DNA from: Opitutia bacterium | GTDB taxonomy: Bacteria > Verrucomicrobiota > Verrucomicrobiia > Opitutales > Opitutaceae | Assembly: GCA_947472765.1 (NCBI GenBank) | Contig: CANJCM010000007.1 | Coordinates: forward strand, 1-64,000 | Direction of reading: 5' to 3' | Length of the DNA: 64,000 nucleotides | Shown here: positions 55,495-63,764 of the stretch, piece after piece | Numbering within the stretch: the first letter of the stretch is position 1 | Layout of the letters: every line of letters begins with the position of its first letter | Program-made: the position numbers and the translations under genes | The notes under the pieces: model-generated | Told to the model about the DNA's origin: nothing | The model's database searches: none | Seen by the model: only the letters and a program-made list of their open reading frames with translations

Positions 55495-56517
55495 CTAAAC
55501 CTGGTCCAAAAATTCGAGCTTGGTCGCGCGCGGCGTCAGGCCCTTTTCCGCCAGCCACGCCGGATTGAAGAGCTTTGACGCGTACCTCGCGCCGCCATCG
55601 CAGAGAATGGTGACGATCGTCTGCCCAGGGCCGCGTTCCCGCGCCAGCCGCAGGGCACCCGCGACGTTGATGCCGGAGGAAAGTCCGAGGTACAGGCCTT
55701 CATCCCGCAGCAGGTGGTACACGACCTCGACCGCCAGCGGATCAGCGATGCGATACGCCTCGTCGGCCACCGTGGCCGCGACGTTCTTCGTCACGCGACC
55801 CTGTCCAATGCCTTCGGCCACGGAATCGCCGTCGTCGGTGTCGGTGTTCCCGTGTTTGAACCATGACCACATTGCGGCTCCGTACGGATCAGCGCAGACG
55901 GCGAGCACCTTCGGATTTCCTTCCTTCAAGGCCCGGCTGACACCGGCCAGCGTGCCGCCGGAACCGATCGACGCGACGAACGCGGTCACGCGGCCGGACG
56001 TCTGCTCCCAGATTTCCGGTCCGGTCGTGCGGTAGTGCCCGTCGAGATTGGCCGTGTTGTCGAACTGGTTTGCCCACCATCCACCCGGAATCCCCTCCGC
56101 GGTTCGCCGCGCGATGTGCTGGAAGTTCTCCGGATCCTTGTACGGCTTGGGTGGCACGCGCCGGACTTCGGCGCCGAGCGTCTTCAGCAGGTCCGTCTTC
56201 TCGTGGCTGAAATTATCCGGAACGATGAAAATGCTTTTGTAGCCCCGCGACGCTCCAACGAGCACGAGGCCGATCCCGGTGTTCCCGGCCGTGCCTTCCA
56301 CGATCGTGCCGCCAGGGCGCAGCGCCCCGGAGCGCTCGGCATCCTCGATCAACGCGAGAGCCGCCCGGTCCTTCACCGACCCACCCGGATTCATGAACTC
56401 GGCCTTGCCCAGGATCTCGCAACCCGTCGCGTCCGAGAGGTGCTTGAGTCGGATCAGCGGAGTCCGGCCGATCGCGCCGGTAAATCCGTCGGCAACGTGA
56501 GCGTGGAAGTCAGGCAT
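55495..56517 (-). CDS. Cysteine synthase-type PLP enzyme
   Basis: A 340-residue fold-type II PLP enzyme. IGRTPLIRL, NPGGSVKDRAAL with the PLP lysine Lys49, GTAGNTGIGL (phosphate/substrate loop) and SIGSGGTLAGVSRAL are all in place. It joins O-acetylserine and sulfide to L-cysteine (CysK type), although an extra ~20-residue stretch around the PKPYKDPENFQHIA region is seen in CysK relatives of uncertain substrate. The start has a rare AAGGAG directly before the ATG at 56517. Confidence 0.88.
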   Translation of the reverse strand: MPDFHAHVADGFTGAIGRTPLIRLKHLSDATGCEILGKAEFMNPGGSVKDRAALALIEDAERSGALRPGGTIVEGTAGNTGIGLVLVGASRGYKSIFIVPDNFSHEKTDLLKTLGAEVRRVPPKPYKDPENFQHIARRTAEGIPGGWWANQFDNTANLDGHYRTTGPEIWEQTSGRVTAFVASIGSGGTLAGVSRALKEGNPKVLAVCADPYGAAMWSWFKHGNTDTDDGDSVAEGIGQGRVTKNVAATVADEAYRIADPLAVEVVYHLLRDEGLYLGLSSGINVAGALRLARERGPGQTIVTILCDGGARYASKLFNPAWLAEKGLTPRATKLEFLDQV

Positions 56518-56660
56518 CTCCTTACTGTGGTCGCTGCAGGCCCGGCGTCCAGAGCAGGCGTGCTGTTCCACCGCGGCGTGCAGTCCGACCCCGTCGGCGC
56601 GATCCGCCCGGCCACTCCTTGACGTGGCAAGACCGTTTCAAACACTCGCTACCCACCCCA

Positions 56661-57893
56661 ATGAGCGAACTTATGTCCGGCCGGCGAGCCTGGTGGCTCT
56701 GCACCCTCCTCTTCATGGCCGGCGCCCTCAGCTATCTGGATCGCCAGGTGCTGAGCATTCTCGCCCCGAAGATTATCGCCGAATTCGGGATGACGAACAC
56801 CGACTACTCGCGAGTCCTCTTCGCGTTCGTCCTCGCCTACACGGTCATGTTCTCGGTCGGCGGGAAGTACGTCGATTTGCTCGGCACGCGGCGCGGGCTG
56901 ACGCTCTCGGTCGGCCTGTGGTCCATTGCGAGCGCGGCGCACGCGTTTGTTGCGGGACCGATGAGCCTCTGGGCCGCGCGCTTCGTGCTCGGCGCTGGCG
57001 AAGGTCCGTGCTTTCCGGCGGTCACGAAAGGGGCGATCGAATGGGTCGGCCAGAAACGCCGCGCCCTCGCGGTGGGCTTTGCCAACGGCGGCTCCTCGTT
57101 CGGCGCCGTGCTCGCCGCACCGCTCACCGTGTGGTCCACGAGTTTGCTCGGCTGGCGCGGCACTTTTTTCGCCACCGGCATCCTCGGCCTGATCTGGGTC
57201 CTCGCCTGGCACCTCTCCTTTCACGGGGTCCCGGCCTCGGTGTCCGCCCCGCCCGAGCAGAGGGCCAATGTCAGCTTCCGCAGCCTGCTCGCCCGCCCCG
57301 TCATCCGCCGTCTGCTGATCGCGCGGTTCTTTTTCGATCCGGTGTTCTATTTCTACATGTTCTGGATTCCGCAGTATTTCTCGAAGGAGCGCGGCATGTC
57401 GCTCGCCCAGATCGGCGCCCTCTTCTGGATTCCCTACCTCGTGCTCGGGCTCGTGAAAATCGACGCCGGCCGCGTGTCCGACTCGCTCGTGGCCCGCGGC
57501 TGGGAACCGATCAAGGCGCGGATGATGCTGATGGGGATCGCGGCGGCGCTGACGCCGGCCTCGTGGTTCGCCTCCCTCGCCGGATCGCCGGCAATCGCGA
57601 TCACGCTGATGTCGGTGCTCATGCTGGCGCACGGCATCTGGATCACGAATTACATGGCGCTCATTGCCGACACGGTCGCGCCGAAGGAAGTCGCGACGAC
57701 CGTCGGACTCACCGGCACCGCCGGCGGCATCGCGGGCATGATCTCGCAACTCGCGATCGGCCCCATCGTCGATCACTTCTCGTTCTCCCCGGTGTTCCTG
57801 GCGTCTGCGGTCGTCTACCCGCTGGCCTGGCTCACGCTGCGCTGGGGCAAGGGTCCGTATGAAAATCAAATCCGTCCAGGCGTTCCTGCTTAA
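56661..57893 (+). CDS. MFS transporter, anion:cation symporter (sugar acid) family
   Basis: A 410-residue protein with 12 helices. ALSYLDRQVLSILAPKI and GLTLSVGLWSIAS with GAGEGPCFPAVTKG are ACS-family hallmarks (hexuronate, galactonate and related transporters; the LDR in helix 1 and the GAGEG..FP motif in helix 4). It imports a sugar acid with protons. Its 3' end overlaps the next gene by 35 bases in another frame, so the two are tightly coupled. The ATG at 56661 is preferred to a TTG at 56619. Confidence 0.9.
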   Translation: MSELMSGRRAWWLCTLLFMAGALSYLDRQVLSILAPKIIAEFGMTNTDYSRVLFAFVLAYTVMFSVGGKYVDLLGTRRGLTLSVGLWSIASAAHAFVAGPMSLWAARFVLGAGEGPCFPAVTKGAIEWVGQKRRALAVGFANGGSSFGAVLAAPLTVWSTSLLGWRGTFFATGILGLIWVLAWHLSFHGVPASVSAPPEQRANVSFRSLLARPVIRRLLIARFFFDPVFYFYMFWIPQYFSKERGMSLAQIGALFWIPYLVLGLVKIDAGRVSDSLVARGWEPIKARMMLMGIAAALTPASWFASLAGSPAIAITLMSVLMLAHGIWITNYMALIADTVAPKEVATTVGLTGTAGGIAGMISQLAIGPIVDHFSFSPVFLASAVVYPLAWLTLRWGKGPYENQIRPGVPA

Positions 57894-59028
57894 GCTCACT
57901 GCGCCATTCATGGCGAAGCCGAAGGTCGCGGCCGCGCCCACGTGGTGGGACACCGCCGAGGTCGCTTCCCCGATTTCGCGCCACGCCCGGTTCAAGCGGC
58001 TCCGCAGTTCGTGGCGTTATCCGTCCACCGTCGTCGTCTGCCGCGTCGAGGCCGAGAATGGCCAGTGGGGGCTCGGCACGACGCGCTATGGCACACCGGT
58101 CGCCGCGCTCATCAACGAACACTACGCGCCGCTCCTCGTGGGCGAGCCGTGTATGGCGGTGGAGCGCAACTGGGACATCATCACCCGCGCCTCCGCCGCC
58201 TACAGCGCCGGCGGGCTGGCCAGTTTCGCGATCAGCGCAGTCGATCTCGCGCTGTGGGATCTGAAGGGAAAGCTTCTCGGCCAGCCGGTTTACTCGCTCA
58301 TCGGCGGACCGGCGCGCGACAAACAGCCGTGCTACGCCACCGGCAACGATCCGGCCTGGCACCGCGAGTTGGGATTCGCCGGCACGAAGCTTGCCTGTCC
58401 CTACGGTCCCGTGGACGGCCTCGACGGCTTGAAGAAGAACGAGGAGTTTGTCGGCAAGGCCCGCTCCGTCATCGGATCCGACATGGAGCTCATGCTCGAT
58501 TGCTGGATGTCCCTGGACATCGAGTACGTGATGCGACTCGCGGAACGCCTCCGTCCGCACGGACTCCGCTGGATTGAGGAATGTCTCCCGCCGGAAGATC
58601 TCGAGGGCCATCGTGAGCTGCGCCGGCGGCTACCGTGGCAGGGACTCGCGACCGGCGAACACTGGTACGGCCTCGCTTCATTCGCGTATGCGGCGAATCA
58701 CCGCGTGGTCGATGTCTTCCAGCCCGACGTCGAATGGGCCGGCGGGCTCACCGCCTGCCTGAAGATTGCGCACCTGGCCGAGGCCGCGGGCATCGGTTTC
58801 GCCCCGCACTGCGGCGTGAACACGCCCTTCGGCCAGCACCTCGTCTACGCCCTGCCGAACAGTCCGCTCGCCGAGTGCTTCGTGGGCACGCCCGCCGGGG
58901 TGCCGCTCGAGCAGACCAATATCATCCCCGGCATGCCCATGCCGAAGGACGGCTTCCTCGTTCCGAGTGACGCGCCGGGCTTCGGGATGGAAATCACGGA
59001 CGAGTGGTTGAATTCGATGCGGGCGTAG
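57859..59028 (+). CDS. L-rhamnonate dehydratase-like enolase-superfamily enzyme
   Basis: A 389-residue cytosolic enzyme. Metal ligands Asp213 (LMLDCWMSL), Glu240 (WIEECLPPEDLEGHRELRR) and Glu267 (TGEHWYG), catalytic His317 (APHCG), and the C-terminal DAPGFGMEI follow E. coli RhmD closely. It dehydrates L-rhamnonate or a related 6-deoxy sugar acid to a 2-keto-3-deoxy acid. It overlaps and is co-transcribed with the sugar-acid transporter gene upstream, which supports the assignment. No aldolase or KDR kinase is in the window. Confidence 0.88.
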   Translation: MKIKSVQAFLLKLTAPFMAKPKVAAAPTWWDTAEVASPISRHARFKRLRSSWRYPSTVVVCRVEAENGQWGLGTTRYGTPVAALINEHYAPLLVGEPCMAVERNWDIITRASAAYSAGGLASFAISAVDLALWDLKGKLLGQPVYSLIGGPARDKQPCYATGNDPAWHRELGFAGTKLACPYGPVDGLDGLKKNEEFVGKARSVIGSDMELMLDCWMSLDIEYVMRLAERLRPHGLRWIEECLPPEDLEGHRELRRRLPWQGLATGEHWYGLASFAYAANHRVVDVFQPDVEWAGGLTACLKIAHLAEAAGIGFAPHCGVNTPFGQHLVYALPNSPLAECFVGTPAGVPLEQTNIIPGMPMPKDGFLVPSDAPGFGMEITDEWLNSMRA

Positions 59029-59037
59029 TGCCCCTGA

Positions 59038-59113
59038 TGGAGGGCCGGTGTCCCCACCGGCCGCATTCAAAATAGTGTCCGTTTCTGGCCGGTGGAGGCA
59101 CCGGCCCTCCATT
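59038..59113. repeat. Family D repeat, short copy
   Basis: ggagggccggtgtccccacc and ctggccggtggaggcaccgg form an inverted repeat ten bases after the dehydratase stop. Confidence 0.75.
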
Positions 59114-59128
59114 GATGCTCTGGCGGAC

Positions 59129-59190
59129 GGGCGCGCACGAGGCGCGCCCCTACCAAAGGCATCGTAGGGGCTGGGCTCGTCCACGCCCGC
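59129..59190. repeat. Family F palindrome, copy 2
   Basis: gggcgcgcacgaggcgcgcc and its complementary partner ending ccacgcccgc, with cccctac / gtagggg in the centre; relative of 53271-53330. Confidence 0.75.
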
Positions 59191-59216
59191 TCTGGCAGTG
59201 CCGGTCTACATTTCAT

Positions 59217-59300
59217 CGTTCTCGTTCTCTTAATCTTTCTCGTTCTCGTTCCCAATCGCCGGCGGACGCGAGAACGAGAACGATTACGAGAACGAGAACG
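59217..59300. repeat. Family H: inverted ttctcg/cgagaa repeats
   Basis: Two copies of cgttctcgttctc (59217 onward) face two copies of gagaacgagaacg (59269 onward) across a 20-base spacer, giving a long potential hairpin of a low-complexity hexamer. Third repeat in a row between the convergent dehydratase and YkgJ genes. Confidence 0.8.
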
Positions 59301-59321
59301 GGGCGATCCCCCGGAACTCGA

Positions 59322-60032
59322 CTACCTCCCGACCTCCGCCAGGCACGCATCGGAAAACGCCGGCCGCTTCCGCAGCCAGAGCACGCGACAGAGGCTGTTG
59401 GTCAGCGCCTCGTGCAGCGCGGAACCGAAATCGTAGGATCGATCGTCGTAACCCGCCGACTCGATCGCCGAATCCATGCCGAGCATGACGGCGAACAAAC
59501 GCGCCCGCAGCGCCGGGATGAAGACGCTTTCGAGGTCCACGCTGGGATCCGCCAGATGCGCGGCACACACGTCCGCATCGCTCGTGTGATGCACGCGGCA
59601 GGCTTCGGGACGATCCTCGTAAATCGTGCAACGCCCCACCGAATCCAGCAGCGCACAGGGCTGGATCAACCGGACTCGGGCTTCGCTCGTGAGCCCCGCG
59701 AGACGCTGCCGATGCGCGGCCGTCCGCTCGATGACACCCGCGAGCTGCTCGGGGTTGAAATGGGTTTGGATGTAATCCGCCGCCAGCAGCACTTCCTGCG
59801 CCTGAACATCCACCGCGACCTTGCAGCAATGACTGCACCCCGCCGAGCAGGCGATGCTCGCGCGGATTTTCGCCGGAGTCTGGACGAGCGTCTGTTCGAT
59901 CGCCGCCATTCCCCCACGCAACACGCCGAAAATTTCCGTCGGCTCCTTCGCCGCGCGCAGTCCTTCCCCGGTGTCCACGGCCGTTTGAGCGTAGAGCTGC
60001 TGACGTTGTTTTTCGATTGCGGGAGAAAACAT
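59322..60032 (-). CDS. YkgJ family cysteine cluster protein
   Basis: A 236-residue protein. The zinc- or Fe-S-binding cluster CSAGCSHCC (Cys62, 66, 69, 70) plus QPCALLDSVGRCTIYEDRPEACR shows the CxxCGxCC and later cysteines of the YkgJ/UPF0153 family. Function unknown; members are thought to bind Fe-S clusters. No signal peptide. Single gene. Confidence 0.88.
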   Translation of the reverse strand: MFSPAIEKQRQQLYAQTAVDTGEGLRAAKEPTEIFGVLRGGMAAIEQTLVQTPAKIRASIACSAGCSHCCKVAVDVQAQEVLLAADYIQTHFNPEQLAGVIERTAAHRQRLAGLTSEARVRLIQPCALLDSVGRCTIYEDRPEACRVHHTSDADVCAAHLADPSVDLESVFIPALRARLFAVMLGMDSAIESAGYDDRSYDFGSALHEALTNSLCRVLWLRKRPAFSDACLAEVGR

Positions 60033-60112
60033 GGAGGCAGGCCCATCGCCTCACGCGGACCGGGAAAGGGCGATGCAAATGGGCGGAAGCGAGTGCCGGG
60101 GCGCCATCGGGA

Positions 60113-60144
60113 TTGACAACCCGCGCTCTCCGTCGGGCTTTGTA
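60113..60144 (+). promoter_or_regulatory. Candidate promoter for the alpha/beta hydrolase gene
   Basis: A perfect TTGACA at 60113-60118 with TTTGTA at 60139-60144 (20-base spacing); ATG at 60183. Long spacing, so weak. Confidence 0.25.
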
Positions 60145-60182
60145 CCGCCCGCCTCCCCCACGGTCCGCTGCCCTCGATCCCC

Positions 60183-61064
60183 ATGCCTCTTCTCATCCGC
60201 TTTCTCGCCCTCGCCGGAATTCTAGCCTTGCCCGCCATGCTCCCCGCCCAGGAACAGTCCTTCGTCTCCAACGGCGTGAGGATTCATTTCGTCACGAAAG
60301 GCAGCGGAATGCCAATCGTGCTGGTTCATGGTCGCAATGGCTCCATCGACACCTGGATGTCCAACGGCGTGTTCCAGGAGCTGGCCAGGGACCACCACGT
60401 GATCGCCCTCGACTGTCGCGCCCACGGCACGAGCGGCCGGCCGCATGACCCGGCGCAGTACGGCCGCGAGATGGCGCTCGATATCGTCCGGCTGCTGGAC
60501 CACCTGCAGATTTTCCAGGCGCATGTCATCGGCTACTCGATGGGGGCGATCATCACGTCCCAACTGCTCACGCTACACCCGGAACGCTGCGTCAGCGCCG
60601 TATTGCTGGCGGGCGCGGGACGACTCGAATGGGACGAAACGGAGGAGCGCTTTTTCGAGCAGATGGCGCGGGAGGAAGAGCAATTTGGCTTCAGCCCGTC
60701 GCTGACCAAACGGCTCGCGCCCCCTGGCACACCAGACCTGACGAAGGAAGAGATCGCCCAGCGTTCGGCGGTCGCCCTGGCCAATCCCAAGAACGACTCC
60801 AAGGCGATCGCGGCTTTGACCCGCGCCGCTCGCGATCAGGTCATCACCCCGGCGAAGGCTGCGGCGGTCAAAGTCCCCACGCTCGGAATCGTCGGATCCG
60901 AAGATCCCTCCATGCTGCGCCAGTTGAAGAAACTTAAGGAATACCGGCCTGCGATGCCGCTCATCGTCATCGACGGCGCCAAACATGGTGATGTGAGCAA
61001 GCGGCCGGAGTTCATCGCGGAAGTCCGCAAGTTCATCGCTCAGGTGGAATCTGCGGGGCAGTAA
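60183..61064 (+). CDS. Exported alpha/beta hydrolase
   Basis: A 293-residue protein with a signal peptide (MPLLIRFLALAGILALPAMLPAQ). Catalytic serine Ser119 in IGYSMGAI, acid in GSEDPS and His in GAKHGD complete the triad; LVHGRNGS is the oxyanion-hole loop. It hydrolyses an ester or a lactone in the periplasm; substrate unknown. Single-gene unit divergent from YkgJ. Confidence 0.88.
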   Translation: MPLLIRFLALAGILALPAMLPAQEQSFVSNGVRIHFVTKGSGMPIVLVHGRNGSIDTWMSNGVFQELARDHHVIALDCRAHGTSGRPHDPAQYGREMALDIVRLLDHLQIFQAHVIGYSMGAIITSQLLTLHPERCVSAVLLAGAGRLEWDETEERFFEQMAREEEQFGFSPSLTKRLAPPGTPDLTKEEIAQRSAVALANPKNDSKAIAALTRAARDQVITPAKAAAVKVPTLGIVGSEDPSMLRQLKKLKEYRPAMPLIVIDGAKHGDVSKRPEFIAEVRKFIAQVESAGQ

Positions 61065-61074
61065 GATGATTCGA

Positions 61075-61152
61075 GTGTGGCCCTGCCCGTGAGGGCAGGG
61101 AGTTCTTCTTCGCTTCGCAGTACGTCGTCCCGCTGCTCACGCAGCGGGCCAC
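61075..61152. repeat. Family B repeat, copy 4
   Basis: ccctgcccgtgagggcaggg and cccgctgctcacgcagcggg, separated by a diverged spacer with cttcgcttcg. It lies between the convergent alpha/beta hydrolase and dehydrogenase subunit genes. Confidence 0.88.
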
Positions 61153-61162
61153 AACGGGCTTT

Positions 61163-61840
61163 TCAAACCGGCTCGTCTTCCCAACCGGGAACCTTGCGCC
61201 CGAGCATTTGCTCGAGGCTCTGTGGTTCGACTTTCGGATAGGGCACGCCGCGGTACTTCTCGATCTCGTGCCGGAACGCCATCACCGGCCCGGGGTAGCC
61301 GATCAGCCGCCAACCCACCATGTCCGCATTTCCGCCATGAAGCGGATCGCAGAACATGCCTTCGAGCGTGTGCGTCCGCACCATCTGGAAAAACGTGGTC
61401 CGCTCGATCGCGATCAGCGCTTGATCCTGATTGGCCGCGGACAGCGCGGTGAAGTCGCCCAACTTTGCGATGCCGTCGCGGTAAATTTTCCGCGGGTTCG
61501 CCTGGCCCTGATAGCCGTGCTCGGGGATCGACTCGACCCATGGCCCCTTCGTGTAGCGATATTTGTCGTGGCCGTACGGCCCGGCCAGCTGCCGATCGAT
61601 GAAGATGACGACACCGGCTTCGCGCGCGCCGGCCCCGCTGGCGTCCGTCGGGAAAATGCGCTCCGTCATCGCGGACACCACCGCCGCCTCCTGCGCCGTG
61701 AAGAACCGCAGCGGAATTTTCACGTCGGCCTCCGGCTTCGGCGCGTTCTGCCCGAACAGCGACTCGCCGGCGAGCGTCGAGGCGAGCAGGTAACCGCCGA
61801 GCGTCTTGGCCGGCAGGATCAGGAATTCGCGGCGTTTCAT
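61163..61840 (-). CDS. Gluconate 2-dehydrogenase subunit 3 family protein
   Basis: A 225-residue protein with a Tat signal (MKRREFLILPAKTLGGYLL). RFFTAQEAAVVSAMTERIFPTD and GVVIFIDRQLAGPYG are the markers of the small (gamma) subunit of membrane-bound FAD gluconate dehydrogenases. It carries the Tat signal on which the flavin subunit depends for co-export. Its ATG overlaps the TGA of the GMC gene (ATGA, 61837-61840), implying translational coupling. Confidence 0.9.
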   Translation of the reverse strand: MKRREFLILPAKTLGGYLLASTLAGESLFGQNAPKPEADVKIPLRFFTAQEAAVVSAMTERIFPTDASGAGAREAGVVIFIDRQLAGPYGHDKYRYTKGPWVESIPEHGYQGQANPRKIYRDGIAKLGDFTALSAANQDQALIAIERTTFFQMVRTHTLEGMFCDPLHGGNADMVGWRLIGYPGPVMAFRHEIEKYRGVPYPKVEPQSLEQMLGRKVPGWEDEPV

Positions 61841-63624
61841 ACGAGCTTCCCCGGGTTCTTGAAATAACGACCAATCAGCGCATCGGCCGACCGCAGCGTC
61901 AGTGAGAGCGCGGTCATGGTGGGATTCGTCGGCCCGGCATGCGGGAAGGCCGAGGCGCCGAGAACGAAGAGATTCGGCACATCCCAGTGTTGCAGGAAGG
62001 TGTTCACCACGCCCTCGCGCGGATTTTCGCTCATGATCGCTCCGCCGTGGAGGTGAGTCGTGGCGTACGACGCCGTCTGATACCGGCCGGAGCGCCGGCC
62101 CGTTCGCTCCGCGGGACGCTGGTAGAGCTTCGCACCGGAAACCCGGGCCATCGTCTCGGCCATCTGGTCCGAAATCCTGGCCGAGAAGTCGCGCATCCGC
62201 CGCTCATGGTCGGTCCAGTCGATCGTGGTCCGCAGCAGCGGGTCGCCCCACTTGTCCGTGTAGGTCGGATCGAGATCGAGGAAGTTCTGCCGATAAGCGA
62301 GATGCTCCGCGGAGAAGCCGGGCCCGCCGCCCGTGCGATCGTTGTGCTCGATCGCCGCCTGCTTCCACGCCGAGCCCCAGTTGCGCGTCGTCGTGCCCGG
62401 GGGTGTCGCACCGAACGATGCGATCGGGTGTCCGCCGCCACCGCCACCGGTGAAGGTCCCGCCGCGCAGGATTTGGGCGTCCGGCTCGAGCCGGTTGAAG
62501 CCATCAAAGTCCGAGAAGGCCATGCCCTGCCCGCCCGCCGCCATGAAGGCATTCATCTTCGTCGGATAAACCAGGAAGGCGTTGCCGCCGCCTGACATTT
62601 GATGCGTGAAGTTGCGGCCCAGCGTGCCCTCGCCGGTCGCGGGATTGTAGGGCGTGCCGATCTTCGAGAGCAGGAGCGAGCGAACGTTGCCCGAGGTGAA
62701 TGACGACTGAATCACGAGGCTCGCAGGCTGGAAGCATTCGCGGCCCTGCTCGTCCATGAACTCGACGCCCTCGGCGTGCCCGTCGCGATGCACGATGCGG
62801 CGCACCCAGCAGCCGTTGCGCAACGAGAAGGCTTTTTTCTGCTTCAGAATCGGCAGGAGCAGATTCGTCGGCTGCGCCTTCGCCCCGATCATGCAGCCGT
62901 AGAGCATGCAATAGCTGCAATACTGGCAGGCCGGCCGCGAGATGCCGTCGGGATTCGTGTAATCCGCCGGGAGCGTCGCCGCGGGATTGATGTAGGGATT
63001 GTAGCCGAGTTCGCGCGCGGCCTTCTCAAAGACCGTCATCGCGTAATTTTGCAGGTGCGGCCGGACCGGATACTCCTTCGAGCGCGGGCCCTCGAACATA
63101 TTGCCGCCCGGGATTTTCCTCCCCTGCAGGTTGCCGGCCTTGCCGCCGATGCCCATCAGCTCCTCGACCTTGGTGTAGTAAGGCTCGATGTCCTTCCACG
63201 TCACGGTCCAGTCCTGCACACTGAGATTCTCGGGGATGCGAGCTGCGGGAAAGCGTTCCTTGATCGCCGACTTGATCACGAACGTGTCCTCCGGGTACCG
63301 GTTCGCGACGCCGGTCCAGTGCTCGCCGCTGCCGCCGGTTCCGGTGCCGAGGCGGACATGACCCCACTCGCGCACCGGCACCGCACGATCCGCCGTCGTG
63401 TGGCGGTGCGTCACCGTCTCCTCCGAGATGTTCTGCATCATCCGAAACCGGAGCGAGAAATCCACCTCGTCCATGTCGTCCATGTAATCGAGCAGCTTGC
63501 GGTCCGGTCCGCGCTCGAGGACGACCACGCTGAGGCTCGTGCGCGTCGCGAGTTCCTTCGCCATCAGGAGGCCGGTGAAGCCTCCGCCGATTACAACCAC
63601 GTCAACAGGCTTGAGGCGCTCCAT
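61837..63624 (-). CDS. GMC-type flavoprotein, gluconate/sugar dehydrogenase large subunit
   Basis: A 595-residue FAD enzyme. N-terminal DVVVIGGGFTGLLMAKEL binds FAD; a Cys set C233-x2-C236-x2-C239-x4-C244 (PACQYCSYCMLYGC) matches the Fe-S cluster site of FAD-dependent glucose/gluconate dehydrogenases; the C-terminal GMC block has THLHGGAIMSENP and LFVLGASAFPHAGPTNPTMT with the catalytic His region. It oxidises a sugar or sugar acid in the periplasm and passes electrons to a cytochrome c. No signal peptide of its own, which fits co-export with the Tat-signal small subunit downstream. Substrate unknown. Confidence 0.9.
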   Translation of the reverse strand: MERLKPVDVVVIGGGFTGLLMAKELATRTSLSVVVLERGPDRKLLDYMDDMDEVDFSLRFRMMQNISEETVTHRHTTADRAVPVREWGHVRLGTGTGGSGEHWTGVANRYPEDTFVIKSAIKERFPAARIPENLSVQDWTVTWKDIEPYYTKVEELMGIGGKAGNLQGRKIPGGNMFEGPRSKEYPVRPHLQNYAMTVFEKAARELGYNPYINPAATLPADYTNPDGISRPACQYCSYCMLYGCMIGAKAQPTNLLLPILKQKKAFSLRNGCWVRRIVHRDGHAEGVEFMDEQGRECFQPASLVIQSSFTSGNVRSLLLSKIGTPYNPATGEGTLGRNFTHQMSGGGNAFLVYPTKMNAFMAAGGQGMAFSDFDGFNRLEPDAQILRGGTFTGGGGGGHPIASFGATPPGTTTRNWGSAWKQAAIEHNDRTGGGPGFSAEHLAYRQNFLDLDPTYTDKWGDPLLRTTIDWTDHERRMRDFSARISDQMAETMARVSGAKLYQRPAERTGRRSGRYQTASYATTHLHGGAIMSENPREGVVNTFLQHWDVPNLFVLGASAFPHAGPTNPTMTALSLTLRSADALIGRYFKNPGKLV

Positions 63625-63764
63625 GGGGTGCGCCGAGGTAACCGACCCAATGGATAAAGGGAAAGCGGAAATGGGTCACCGCGAGCCAACTGACGGACTT
63701 CGGACACGGCGTGGGTGAGCGCAGACCCGCCGCGCCGGAAGCCTTTCCGGCCGCCGGCCCACGA

